In this document: positions 18,901-26,356 of the stretch, one piece after another
Layout: each line of letters begins with the position of its first letter
How positions within the stretch are numbered: position 1 is the stretch's first letter
Source: Salinibacterium sp. SWN167
GTDB lineage: Bacteria; Actinomycetota; Actinomycetes; Actinomycetales; Microbacteriaceae
DNA length: 64,000 bases
Assembly (NCBI RefSeq): GCF_015864665.1
Contig: NZ_JADYWU010000002.1
Span: 534,212-598,211 of the forward strand
Reading direction: 5' to 3'
Position numbers and translations under genes: made by a program
Notes under the pieces: generated by a model
What the model was told of the DNA's origin: nothing
Seen by the model: the letters and a program-made list of their open reading frames with translations, nothing else
Database searches by the model: none

Positions 18901-19254
18901 GCCACGCGCAAACCCGTCGACGTGGAGATCGAGATCCACGTCCCCTTCGGCGACCGCGTCGTTATCTGCAAGATCGACGCCGTATATACCGATGGCGATC
19001 GCTTCGAGATTGTCGACTGGAAAACGGGGCGAGCCCCACGCGATGCGGCCGACCTCGAAGCGAAGCAACTGCAGCTCGCCCTGTACCGGCTCGCCTATGC
19101 GCAGTGGAAGGGCGTGCCGCCCGAGAACATCGATGCGGCGTTCTACTTCGTCGCTGACGACACCGTGATTCGCCCTGAACACATCTTCGACGAGGCCGAA
19201 CTGCGTGAAGCCTGGGCCAAGTCTGTCGGTGCCGCCGCGAGCTTCGGTGGCTAG
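15988..19254 (+). CDS. adnB: AdnB-like helicase-nuclease subunit
   Basis: 1088 residues, started at the ATG of the ATGA overlap with adnA (15988-15991). The frame is open upstream, but that part lies inside adnA. Full SF1A motor: Walker A GAGSGKT at 36-42, GLTFTRKAA, Walker B LLDEYQDTS (D284, E285), GDPHQSIYGWRGA, LLTIHASKGLEWD and VAITRARD. RecB-type nuclease at the C-terminus: LGTQFHEW, CKIDAVY, VDWKTGR (D1010, K1012) and QLQLALYRLAYAQW. In mycobacteria AdnB is the leading translocase and both subunits carry nucleases; the same is expected here. Translational coupling fits a 1:1 complex. Confidence 0.93.
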   Translation: MISSVDLAGLMGIHAPTEQQRVVIEAPLSPALVVAGAGSGKTDTMASRVVWLVANNLVSPDQILGLTFTRKAAGSLSKRVSERIAILRDVQSAHPERFVATPETASIEFDQPTISTYNSFASALFTENALLIGREPESTLLNDPSSWQLARKLVVSSTDERLIGLEKSISALTEAVLDLSHALSDNVASAEDVAAYAQRFTQISELPYAETARKKTPYASVIDAVKEVGSLAPLLTLAVQYAQQKRAQGLLEFSDQVALALEVAERSSDVVAHYQDRYRVVLLDEYQDTSVVQTRLLARLFGNHSVMAVGDPHQSIYGWRGASAANLARFSRDFTDKADAQYFALSTSWRNATTVLDAANVIVEPLSARSPVRVESLGARPDAPAGSVDTFYFEHIDEEAHGVAKWFARALAPQAWNRYNPDPNAEAPTPPTAAILFRRRSDMERFATALGAEDVPYHVLGIGGLLSTPEIVDLVSALTVIHDPTAGSELIRLLSGARWSIGPRDLQELASLSRWLLSRSVTQQELSAEVRQRMRDSVAVDDSASIVDALDFVGEAPASHSQLKGFSEEGLSRLKDAAKQLAFFRSRAGLELGDLVRLLEQELLLDIEVVASRPQAHGMANLYAFHDELAGFLASDDQANLGSFLSWLRRATQQDMMGPRSDDAEAGTVQLLTIHASKGLEWDLVAVPRLVNGEVPATSREGKGWVSFGKLPFAFRGDAGELPELEWENAHYQSEFDGSLKEFKTALAERHQAEERRLGYVAITRARDNLLLTGSFWSSRSKPQAPSIFLQELEERGLIEELPADPVNDENPTLNDVVDPLWPFDPLGNRRTSVETAAHLVATADPGADGLWSHEIDLLLAERSRAASEARRTPLPQRIPASRFKDYIADPEAVALSLRRPMPEKPYRATRLGTQFHEWVESRFGSTSSTETLDAFALEIDGTDFDGFDGENAADVEKLAELQATFERSAWATRKPVDVEIEIHVPFGDRVVICKIDAVYTDGDRFEIVDWKTGRAPRDAADLEAKQLQLALYRLAYAQWKGVPPENIDAAFYFVADDTVIRPEHIFDEAELREAWAKSVGAAASFGG

Positions 19255-19321
19255 GCCAGCCGCCGGCTGAGCCACCCGGCGGCGCAGTCTTCCGGTGGCT
19301 AAGCCAACCGCTGGCTAAGCC
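19243..19321. repeat. Imperfect direct repeat at the adnB/LysR gene junction
   Basis: A ~31-base unit starting TTCGGTGGCTAGGCCAGCC (19243-19273) recurs as TTCCGGTGGCTAAGCCAACC and onward (19290-19321). The first copy spans the adnB stop codon and the second spans the LysR gene stop. It probably reflects a small local duplication. Confidence 0.6.
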
Positions 19322-20169
19322 CGCCGCTGCACCGGCCGGCTAAGAATGGCTGTGCTGAGCGCCTCGATTGGTTCGCGCGCCGCCATCGGATTGTCGAGCA
19401 ACACGAAGTCGACATCGCCTAGCTCGGGCAAGTCGAAGGATGCGGGCACTTGGGCCAAATCGGGCGGGATGAGCGACTGCGGAAACACCGCGATACCGAT
19501 CCCTGCGCGCACCGCGGCAAGAGCTCCATTCACTTCCTTCACGTTGCACGTGATGCGCCAGGTTCGTCCGACAGCCTCAAGCGCACGCATCGCGTACGCG
19601 CGGCCCAAACTCGGGGCTTGGTAGGCGATGAGCGGAACCGGCGCCCCCGATTCAACGGTCATGCTTTTATGGCCCAGCCACACCATCCGGTCTCGGCGCA
19701 CCAAGCGCCCACCTTCGGCACCGGCGTCTTGTTTGACGAAAACCAGATCGAGTTGGCCAGCCTGAAGGCGGCGCACGAGATTGCCGCTCTGGCTCACGGT
19801 GAGTTCGAGATTGATGTGCGGGTAGAGCTGCCGAAAGTCACGCAGGATGCGCGGCAACTGGGTAAGGGCAAGGTCATCTGCTGATCCGAACCGAAGCCGC
19901 CCGCGCATCGCAGAGCCGGTGAAGTACTTCACTGCTTGGTCTTCTGCCGCAAGAATTGCTCGCGCAAACCCGAGCATCGCTTCGCCGTTGTCGGTGAGCG
20001 AGACGGTGCGAGTGTCGCGCAGCACGAGTATGCGGCCTGCCGCAGCTTCGAGCTTGCGGATGTGTTGGCTAATCGTCGGCTGGCTGAGCTCAAGGGTGCG
20101 GGCGGCCTCCGTGAAACTGCGGGTGTCTGCGACAGCGACGAAAGATTTCAGGACGACAGGATCAAACAC
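19315..20169 (-). CDS. LysR-family transcriptional regulator
   Basis: 284 residues with a GTG start. N-terminal winged helix-turn-helix (LKSFVAVADTRSFTEAARTL then SQPTISQHIRKLE) and a LysR substrate-binding domain (about residues 90-280). The divergent MFS gene is the natural target, and a perfect palindrome with T-N11-A form lies 9 bases upstream of this start. Effector unknown. The C-terminal codons lie in a locally duplicated sequence shared with the adnB end. Confidence 0.9.
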   Translation of the reverse strand: MFDPVVLKSFVAVADTRSFTEAARTLELSQPTISQHIRKLEAAAGRILVLRDTRTVSLTDNGEAMLGFARAILAAEDQAVKYFTGSAMRGRLRFGSADDLALTQLPRILRDFRQLYPHINLELTVSQSGNLVRRLQAGQLDLVFVKQDAGAEGGRLVRRDRMVWLGHKSMTVESGAPVPLIAYQAPSLGRAYAMRALEAVGRTWRITCNVKEVNGALAAVRAGIGIAVFPQSLIPPDLAQVPASFDLPELGDVDFVLLDNPMAAREPIEALSTAILSRPVQRRA

Positions 20170-20177
20170 AATGCCTC

Positions 20178-20192
20178 ATTACGAAACGTAAT
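20178..20192. promoter_or_regulatory. Candidate LysR operator
   Basis: ATTACGAAACGTAAT: perfect 6-base arms with a 3-base centre, containing a T-N11-A core as LysR regulators usually bind. It lies between the lysR-like and MFS start codons, 9 bases upstream of the regulator's GTG, which fits autoregulation. The MFS start is about 60 bases away. Confidence 0.6.
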
Positions 20193-20250
20193 CGAATTTA
20201 TAGCGTTGATTATGCCGTGAAATGAGTGACGAGACAATACGCTTGAGCGT

Positions 20251-21708
20251 GTGAGTATGCCATCTGAGACGTCGCCGGCGACAGTGCCTATCTCGGCGGT
20301 CATGCAGCGGCCGCTCTGGCGCGATACCTTCAGTTCTCTTCGGCTGCACAACTACCGTCTCTATGTCATCGCGCAGTTCATTGCGTACACAGCGGCGTGG
20401 GTGCAGCGCATCGCCGTCGACTGGCTCGTTCTGGAACTCACCGGCAACGTCGCGCTCGTTGGCCTGACGATCGCCATCCAGTTCACGCCGACCATCATCC
20501 TCGGCGCCTATGCGGGGGTTATTGCCGACCGCTTCGACAAGCGGGCGACTCTGATGGTCGCGCAGTCCATCATCGGTACGCTCAGTCTTGCGCTGGCCAT
20601 CGTCACGATCATGGGAGTGGCCCAGCTCTGGCTCGTGTATCTGCTCGTGCTGCTGATGGGCATCATCCAAGTCTTCGACAACCCCGCTCGTGCGGTGTTC
20701 GTCAACGAACTCGTCGGACCGCGCCATTTGCGCAATGCCATCAGCCTCAACGCGTCGATTTTCCACTCGGGCGCGTTTCTCGGGCCTGCCCTGAGCGGCG
20801 CGCTGATCGTCGCCGCCGGCTCGGGCTGGGCAATCGGTATCAACGCTGTTGCGGTTGTAATCGGCGTGATCATCTTGGCGTCCATGCGCAAGAACGAACT
20901 ACTGATCGCCCCTCGCGCACCCGAATCGAAGGGCCAGATTCGCGAAGCGATTCGCTACATTCGGGCTAAACCCACGCTGTTCTGGACGATGGTGATGGTC
21001 TTCGTTGTTGCCGTGTTCGGGATGCCGATGCCCACGCTCCTCGCTGCCATGGCCAACACCGTCTATGACACCGGCGCCAGCGGTTACGGCCTGTACAACT
21101 CATTGGCCGCGATCGGTGCCTTGCTTGGAGCCCTTGCCTCTGCTCGTCGCGCGAGTCTCCGCCTGCGCACGATCATCTTTGGCGCGGTGCTCTACGGTGC
21201 CATGATGATGCTCGCCGGCGTCGTGCCCATTTATGGCATGTTCTTGGGGGTGCTGATCGGTATCGGCCTCAGTCGACTCCTGCTCATGACGGCCGCTGAA
21301 ACGATGGTGCAACTGTCATCCAACCTCGTGATCCGCGGCCGCGTTATGGCCTTCTGGGTCATGGTGATTCTCGGCGGTCAGGCTGTCGGCGGTCCGCTCA
21401 TGGGAACCATCGCGGAACTCTGGGGCGCCAAGCTTGCCTTCGTTATCGCCGGTGGCGTGCCCGCCGCAGTAGCGATCGGTATTGCCATCGTGCTCGCGCG
21501 CTCCGGTCGCCTCACGGTAAAAGTGGCACCGCGCCGAGCCGGTCGGTGGGTGGCCATCGTGCCGAAGCATCAGTCGCGCGCGATCACCGAGCCCATCACC
21601 ATCGTGGATGCCGCAGCAATGCAACCGGAACCGCGCGGAATGCGATTGCGAAAGCTGCGCTCGTCCTTGCTGCGCTCGTCAGCGAAGAGACGCCGGGAAC
21701 GCAAGTAG
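20251..21708 (+). CDS. MFS transporter (enterobactin-exporter/TMR-like)
   Basis: 485 residues from a GTG; an ATG two codons later is an alternative start. Twelve hydrophobic segments, with the loop motif AGVIADRFDKRATL after TM2 typical of MFS proteins. The closest recognisable group is the EntS/MFS_3 type (FSSLRLHNYRLYVIAQFIAYTAAWVQRIAVDWLVLELTG). The C-terminal ~75 residues are basic and cytoplasmic. It lies divergent from the LysR gene, which probably controls it. Substrate unknown; export of a small hydrophobic or siderophore-like compound is a family-based guess. Confidence 0.88.
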   Translation: MSMPSETSPATVPISAVMQRPLWRDTFSSLRLHNYRLYVIAQFIAYTAAWVQRIAVDWLVLELTGNVALVGLTIAIQFTPTIILGAYAGVIADRFDKRATLMVAQSIIGTLSLALAIVTIMGVAQLWLVYLLVLLMGIIQVFDNPARAVFVNELVGPRHLRNAISLNASIFHSGAFLGPALSGALIVAAGSGWAIGINAVAVVIGVIILASMRKNELLIAPRAPESKGQIREAIRYIRAKPTLFWTMVMVFVVAVFGMPMPTLLAAMANTVYDTGASGYGLYNSLAAIGALLGALASARRASLRLRTIIFGAVLYGAMMMLAGVVPIYGMFLGVLIGIGLSRLLLMTAAETMVQLSSNLVIRGRVMAFWVMVILGGQAVGGPLMGTIAELWGAKLAFVIAGGVPAAVAIGIAIVLARSGRLTVKVAPRRAGRWVAIVPKHQSRAITEPITIVDAAAMQPEPRGMRLRKLRSSLLRSSAKRRRERK

Positions 21709-21734
21709 CGAGCAGGCGCGGTCAGCAGAGGAAA

Positions 21735-22736
21735 CTAACCTGCGCGGTTATCTTTGCGCAGCATCGCTTCAACTTCATCGACGGCCATTGTGGGCATCGT
21801 GTTGGCGCTGATGGGGTTCATGACGTCGTCACGGATGTCGTCGAGCAACGTGGTGAGCATCTCACCGGCGTCGTCCACAATTTCGGTACTTCGCACTTCG
21901 GTACCGTGCAGCAACCATTTCGCGACCGAAAGCTCGGCGTAGAAGGTGGCGCGTTGCTTGAGCTGGCGGTCACCGGCTCCCCGAGCATCCGCGTAGGCGC
22001 CGAAGGCTGTGTCGATGATCGCGTCATTGCGCGGACCAAGCAGCCACTGCAGATCGGTGGCCGGGTCGCCGACCTTGATGTCTTGCCACCCGAGTACGCC
22101 GGTCACAGCGTTGTCGACGCTCAAGAACGAATCGGAGACGAGGGAACCGTTGACGACGCTGGGCTGGAACTGCCACAGCTTGGAGTCTTCGGCTGCCTTG
22201 CGCCAGCGTTCGAGCAGCGCAGCAGGCACCAGCTTGGTGGCGGCGGCACGATCGATGATCGAAATGCAGGAGCGTAGGCACTCGCCGGCGGTCTGCACGG
22301 GGAGTCCGGCATCCGCAACGAAGCTGGTGGGAAGGGCGTGAATCGCGGCGATGGCGGAACCAATGGATGCCGCGAGTGACCCAGCACCGGTCGTGTAGGA
22401 GCGCATCGGAACTTTGCTGCCGTACACAAATTCGTAGACGATGCCGCGAGTTTGGCCGACAGGAACTTGCCCCGCGTAGCTCGTGACATTGAAGGGGAGA
22501 CGGGTGCGCACACCGGCACTCAAGGCGCGCAGGGCGACGAGGTCGGCGGACTGTACGTTCTCGGCCGCAGCGTTTCGTGGCACCCGAATAATCCAGTGTT
22601 TGCCGGCGCGGTCAGTGATGAGCGCCGAATCGAAGTCGTTTCCGTTGCCGGTGCCGAACGGGGCGGCTGCGGCAACTTCGAGTCCCTCGACAGCAGAGGT
22701 CGCCAGCGCGGCTAGAGTGAGATGTGATCTGGCCAT
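21735..22736 (-). CDS. Macrolide-phosphotransferase-like protein with degenerate catalytic residues
   Basis: 333 residues from the ATG at 22734-22736 (MARSHLTLAAL). An aminoglycoside/macrolide phosphotransferase fold can be followed through DFDSALITDRAGKHWIIRVPR (Lys for ATP), IVYEFVYG and GDPATDLQWLLG. However, the catalytic loop, usually HGDLHPGN, reads NGSLVSDS at 196-203. The metal-binding Asp of the usual IDW motif is Gly (LGWQD, G216). The enzyme is therefore probably inactive as a kinase, or uses other residues. It is divergent from nudC with 67 bases between starts. Antibiotic resistance should not be inferred from the family name. Confidence 0.8.
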   Translation of the reverse strand: MARSHLTLAALATSAVEGLEVAAAAPFGTGNGNDFDSALITDRAGKHWIIRVPRNAAAENVQSADLVALRALSAGVRTRLPFNVTSYAGQVPVGQTRGIVYEFVYGSKVPMRSYTTGAGSLAASIGSAIAAIHALPTSFVADAGLPVQTAGECLRSCISIIDRAAATKLVPAALLERWRKAAEDSKLWQFQPSVVNGSLVSDSFLSVDNAVTGVLGWQDIKVGDPATDLQWLLGPRNDAIIDTAFGAYADARGAGDRQLKQRATFYAELSVAKWLLHGTEVRSTEIVDDAGEMLTTLLDDIRDDVMNPISANTMPTMAVDEVEAMLRKDNRAG

Positions 22737-22803
22737 AACACTCAGGGTAGGTTGCTCTGACGTGCATTTGCCGCACGCCACGCACTTGGGACGGGGTCGA
22801 TAC

Positions 22804-23730
22804 ATGTCACAGGCTTTTCTTTCGCGACTGCCATTGTCGCGATATGAGATCGATCGTGACCACTTAGCTCGGGAAGATCCGCGTCTTCTCGACCGCTTGT
22901 GGCGCGAATCGGCAACTCGTGTGCTGCCGATTTTTGATGGCTCGGCCCTGCTGGCTGCCGATGGTTCTTTGGCGCTCTTGCACCCGGATGCGATCGAGCG
23001 CGGTCACACGAGCGTCTATTTGGGGCGCTCGATGTCGACAACGAGTCCCGAACCGGTTGGCACGCCCATCGTGACGGTTGAACTCGAGGATGCCGGTCAC
23101 TTTGCCGAGGCCGAGTGGGGCAACTTGCGCAGCATTGCACCGCAGTTGAGCGACCGGGATGCGGGGCTTTTCACTGAAGCGCTCGCGATTTTGAACTGGC
23201 ACTCCTCACACTTGTTCTCGCCGCGCACGGGGGAGCCGACCGTTGTGGAGAAAGCCGGGTGGGTTCGCCGCGATGTCGCGTCCAAGCTTGAAGTGTTTCC
23301 TCGCACCGACCCCGCGATCATTGTGGGGGTCACCGACAACGATGATCGTCTGCTTCTGGGGTCGAATGCGCTGTGGGAGTCGAATCGCTATTCCTTGCTC
23401 GCCGGGTTCGTGGAACCGGGGGAGTCGCTGGAGTCTGCCGTGCAGCGCGAAATTTTCGAAGAGTCGGGTGTTCCCGTAGTCGATCCCGTCTATTTGGGCA
23501 GCCAACCCTGGCCATTTCCGGCGTCGCTCATGCTCGGCTTTATGGCATCCGTTGCTCCTGGCTTCACAGGCCCCGGCACCCCGGATGGCACCGAGATCCT
23601 CGATCTGCGCTGGTTTAGCCGCGAGGAACTCGCAAACTCTCTCAATGAAATCCGCCTGCCCGGCCATTCGTCGATCGCTCGCGCCATCATCGAGCACTGG
23701 TACGGCCAACCGATTGACGAACAACCGTGA
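22804..23730 (+). CDS. nudC: NudC-type NAD(H) pyrophosphatase lacking the zinc ribbon
   Basis: 308 residues from the ATG at 22804. Complete Nudix box at 201-223 (GFVEPGE ... REIFEESGV) and the NADH-pyrophosphatase signature SQPWPFPAS (233-241). Canonical NudC has a four-Cys zinc ribbon before the catalytic domain. Here the equivalent segment (WHSSHLFSPRTGE ... FPRTDPAII, residues 132-174) keeps the flanking residues but has no Cys; the whole protein is Cys-free. Expected activity is cleavage of NAD(H), possibly removal of NAD caps from RNA. The stop overlaps the uvrD2 start (GTGA), so the two are translationally coupled, as in the mycobacterial nudC-uvrD2 pair. Confidence 0.92.
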   Translation: MSQAFLSRLPLSRYEIDRDHLAREDPRLLDRLWRESATRVLPIFDGSALLAADGSLALLHPDAIERGHTSVYLGRSMSTTSPEPVGTPIVTVELEDAGHFAEAEWGNLRSIAPQLSDRDAGLFTEALAILNWHSSHLFSPRTGEPTVVEKAGWVRRDVASKLEVFPRTDPAIIVGVTDNDDRLLLGSNALWESNRYSLLAGFVEPGESLESAVQREIFEESGVPVVDPVYLGSQPWPFPASLMLGFMASVAPGFTGPGTPDGTEILDLRWFSREELANSLNEIRLPGHSSIARAIIEHWYGQPIDEQP

Positions 23731-25421
23731 CGCTTGAGGCAAACGAATTACTCGACGCGCTAGACGAGGGCCAGCGTCAGGCCGCTGAAACTCTCCTCGG
23801 ACCGGTGTGCCTTCTCGCGGGTGCCGGCACAGGAAAGACTCGCGCCATTACCCATCGCATCGCCTATGGGGTTGCGACCGGTGTGTACCCTCCCGGTCGA
23901 GTCATGGCTCTGACCTTCACGAACCGCGCCGCCGGTGAATTGCGCGGACGGCTTCGTAGCCTTGGCGCAGAAGGTGTTGCCGCACGAACGTTCCACGCCT
24001 CGGCTCTCTCGCAGCTGAACGCCTTTTGGCCTCAGACCATCGGCGGCACCATGCCGCGCTTGTTGGAAGGCAAAGCGCGCATGATTGCGCACGCCGCAGA
24101 CTCGATCAAACTCAAGCTCGATACCGCAACATTGCGGGATGTCGCTGCCGAAATCGAGTGGCGAAAGACGTCGCGGATGTCGGTCGAGCAATACGGAAAC
24201 GCTGGCCGCACCGTGCCAGCGGCACTCACCATCGACAAGATGGTCGAACTTCAGTCCGCCTACGAGTCGATAAAGGATGCCCGGCGCCAGATCGACTTTG
24301 AAGATGTGCTCCTGGCAGCCGCCGGCATGATCGAGGCCGAGCCCCGCATCGCGCAGCAGGTTCGCGAGCAATACCGTTTCTTCGTTGTCGATGAGTATCA
24401 GGACGTTTCACCGCTGCAGCACGAACTGCTGCGGCTATGGGTGGGGGATCGTGACGACCTCTGTGTGGTCGGCGACGTCAGCCAGACCATTTACTCGTTC
24501 GCGGGAGCAAGCCCTGAGTTTTTGCTTCGCTTCGCCTCGCAGCACGACAACGCTGCGGTGCTTCGTTTGGAACGCAATTACCGATCCACTCCGGAGATCG
24601 TGCACGCCGCAAATAAGTTGATGACGAACCAGAAGGGCGCGCTGACTCTGCAGGCGGCAACAACCGATCACTCTCCGACCCCGCAGGTCACCGGCTACGA
24701 CGACGACAACGCCGAGGCCACGGCGATCGCGGCAACAATTGCCGCCCAAATCGCCGGGGGAGTCAGTCCTGAGGAAATCGCGGTGCTGTACCGCATCAAT
24801 GCGCAGTCCCAACCCATCGAGGCTGCGCTCACGGCTGCAGGAGTGCCCTTCCTGGTCCGCGGCGCGACGCGTTTCTTCGACCAGCGCGAAGTCAAAGAAG
24901 CCATCATGCTGTTGCGCGGTGCCTCCATCACCACGGCGACCGAACCGTTGTTCAAGTCGGTCAGCGACATCCTTCGCTCCATTGGTTGGTCGCAAGAACC
25001 ACCCGAGACTGCCGGCGCCGTTCGCGAACGGTGGGAGTCGCTCAACGTGATCATGCGTCTCGCCGAGGATGCCGCTGCGGAGATGACCCTGCGCGAATTC
25101 GTGGCCGACCTTGTCGACCGCCAAAGCAGCAACAACGAACCGTTGCGTTCCGCTGTGAACCTCGCGACCTTGCACTCGGCCAAGGGCCTGGAATGGGAGT
25201 GTGTGCACCTCATCGGCCTCAACGAAGGCCTCCTGCCCATCAGCTACGCCCGCACGCCCGAAGCGATCGACGAAGAACGTCGTCTGCTGTATGTGGGTAT
25301 TACGCGTGCCCGCCGGTCACTGGGGATGTCGTGGTCGGCTAGCGCACAAACAGGCCGGGGTGCGCGTCGTGCCCCCAGCCGTTTCCTTGACGACGTTCGG
25401 GACCGGACGCAGAGCTTGTAA
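23727..25421 (+). CDS. uvrD2: UvrD2-like SF1 DNA helicase, short form
   Basis: 564 residues with a GTG start coupled to nudC. SF1A motifs: GAGTGKT at 32-38, ALTFTNRAAGELRGR, VVDEYQDVSPLQ, GDVSQTIYSFAGA, LERNYRSTPEIV, TLHSAKGLEWE and YVGITRARRSL. The protein ends right after the helicase core (SRFLDDVRDRTQSL). The mycobacterial UvrD2 I recall is about 700 residues and carries a tetracysteine segment and an HRDC domain after this point; both are absent. It is a 3'-5' DNA helicase in repair or replication. Its last 83 bases overlap the convergent ThiF-like gene. Confidence 0.9.
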   Translation: MTLEANELLDALDEGQRQAAETLLGPVCLLAGAGTGKTRAITHRIAYGVATGVYPPGRVMALTFTNRAAGELRGRLRSLGAEGVAARTFHASALSQLNAFWPQTIGGTMPRLLEGKARMIAHAADSIKLKLDTATLRDVAAEIEWRKTSRMSVEQYGNAGRTVPAALTIDKMVELQSAYESIKDARRQIDFEDVLLAAAGMIEAEPRIAQQVREQYRFFVVDEYQDVSPLQHELLRLWVGDRDDLCVVGDVSQTIYSFAGASPEFLLRFASQHDNAAVLRLERNYRSTPEIVHAANKLMTNQKGALTLQAATTDHSPTPQVTGYDDDNAEATAIAATIAAQIAGGVSPEEIAVLYRINAQSQPIEAALTAAGVPFLVRGATRFFDQREVKEAIMLLRGASITTATEPLFKSVSDILRSIGWSQEPPETAGAVRERWESLNVIMRLAEDAAAEMTLREFVADLVDRQSSNNEPLRSAVNLATLHSAKGLEWECVHLIGLNEGLLPISYARTPEAIDEERRLLYVGITRARRSLGMSWSASAQTGRGARRAPSRFLDDVRDRTQSL

Positions 25422-26229
25422 TCTGCGTCACTTGTTGGCAGCCGCATTCAGGATGCCGAAATCGCAAGCTTTCATCGCGGCGCCCGGTGGCGTGGTCGAT
25501 GCGCACCGACGCAGTAGCGTCGGCCGGTGTCTGATCGAAGACGGTGTACCCGCTGCGACCCAGACGATGCAGGGCCATACGGCTGGCCTCGCCGGCGGCT
25601 TCAGCGATGAGCGTGGGGGTTTGTGCGAGCGAGGTGCGCCCCATGAGCTGAGTCGCGATGGCAGGCCAGGATGGGTCAGCATCGCGGCGGTGAAGATCAA
25701 TGCACAGTAGGCATCCGGTGATTCCGGGAGTAACGACCGGGCCAACTTCGGCAGCAGAATCGGTGATGACGACGGGCATATGGGGCACGTCACGGCGAAG
25801 CCAGTGCGAGTGTACCGAGGGTGGAATGACGAAATGGCCGACAACGATTGCGAGATCCGGGTCGGGATGGGCAAGTTCATCGGGAGTTTCGGCGACATCA
25901 ACGCTCACTCCGCTGGCGGCGAGAATGCGTGCGATGGACTCCACAAGCACACCAGAGCCGAGAACCGCGACCCGAGCACTTGGCGGCTGTGGGGGAGTCG
26001 CGACTAAGACTCGAGACAGGGCATCGAGCAGGTCGTTGCACTCAGCAGGATGAGACTTCGCCAGCATTCCGAGGCCACTACGACTAATGCCGGCCACGAG
26101 AGCAGAGAGGATCTTCTCCTGGTTCTCGGTGACGCGCGGCAATACAACGACGGGTGGGTCAATGCCGAACTGAGCACTCGTAGGGGATCGCCACACGAGC
26201 GGTAGTCGGGGGTCTACACGCAGCATCAT
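25339..26229 (-). CDS. ThiF/cyclodehydratase-like protein of unknown function
   Basis: 296 residues from the first of two adjacent ATGs (26224-26229); an ATG at 26242-26244 is also in frame and no clear ribosome binding site decides. The central part has a Rossmann-like VAVLGSGVLVESIARILAASG and the GCLLCIDLHRRDADPSWP segment (CxxC). A second Cys pair lies near the end in RHPECGCQ, together giving a plausible Zn site as in E1-like/TOMM cyclodehydratase proteins. Related genes sit beside uvrD2 in other Actinobacteria (Rv3196-like, from memory). No precursor peptide or YcaO gene is nearby, so a peptide-modifying role is not supported. Its 3' end overlaps uvrD2. Confidence 0.72.
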   Translation of the reverse strand: MMLRVDPRLPLVWRSPTSAQFGIDPPVVVLPRVTENQEKILSALVAGISRSGLGMLAKSHPAECNDLLDALSRVLVATPPQPPSARVAVLGSGVLVESIARILAASGVSVDVAETPDELAHPDPDLAIVVGHFVIPPSVHSHWLRRDVPHMPVVITDSAAEVGPVVTPGITGCLLCIDLHRRDADPSWPAIATQLMGRTSLAQTPTLIAEAAGEASRMALHRLGRSGYTVFDQTPADATASVRIDHATGRRDESLRFRHPECGCQQVTQITSSASGPERRQGNGWGHDAHPGLFVR

Positions 26230-26356
26230 GTGCCCATTGTGCACAACTGTCCGATTGGTCAGTGTGAAGATTCCACAGCCTGAAGATGAACTATCGGCGA
26301 CAAAAACCTGTTGCGCGCGCGACTCTCATCGTGCCCAGCACTTTCCTCAGTGCGGG

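Noticed and set aside
21735..22736. Macrolide resistance gene
   Set aside because: Catalytic His, Asp and metal Asp are replaced, and the gene lies in the conserved backbone.
25339..26229. A thiazole/oxazole-modified peptide cluster because of the cyclodehydratase-like protein
   Set aside because: No YcaO, dehydrogenase or small precursor gene nearby; neighbours are conserved housekeeping genes.
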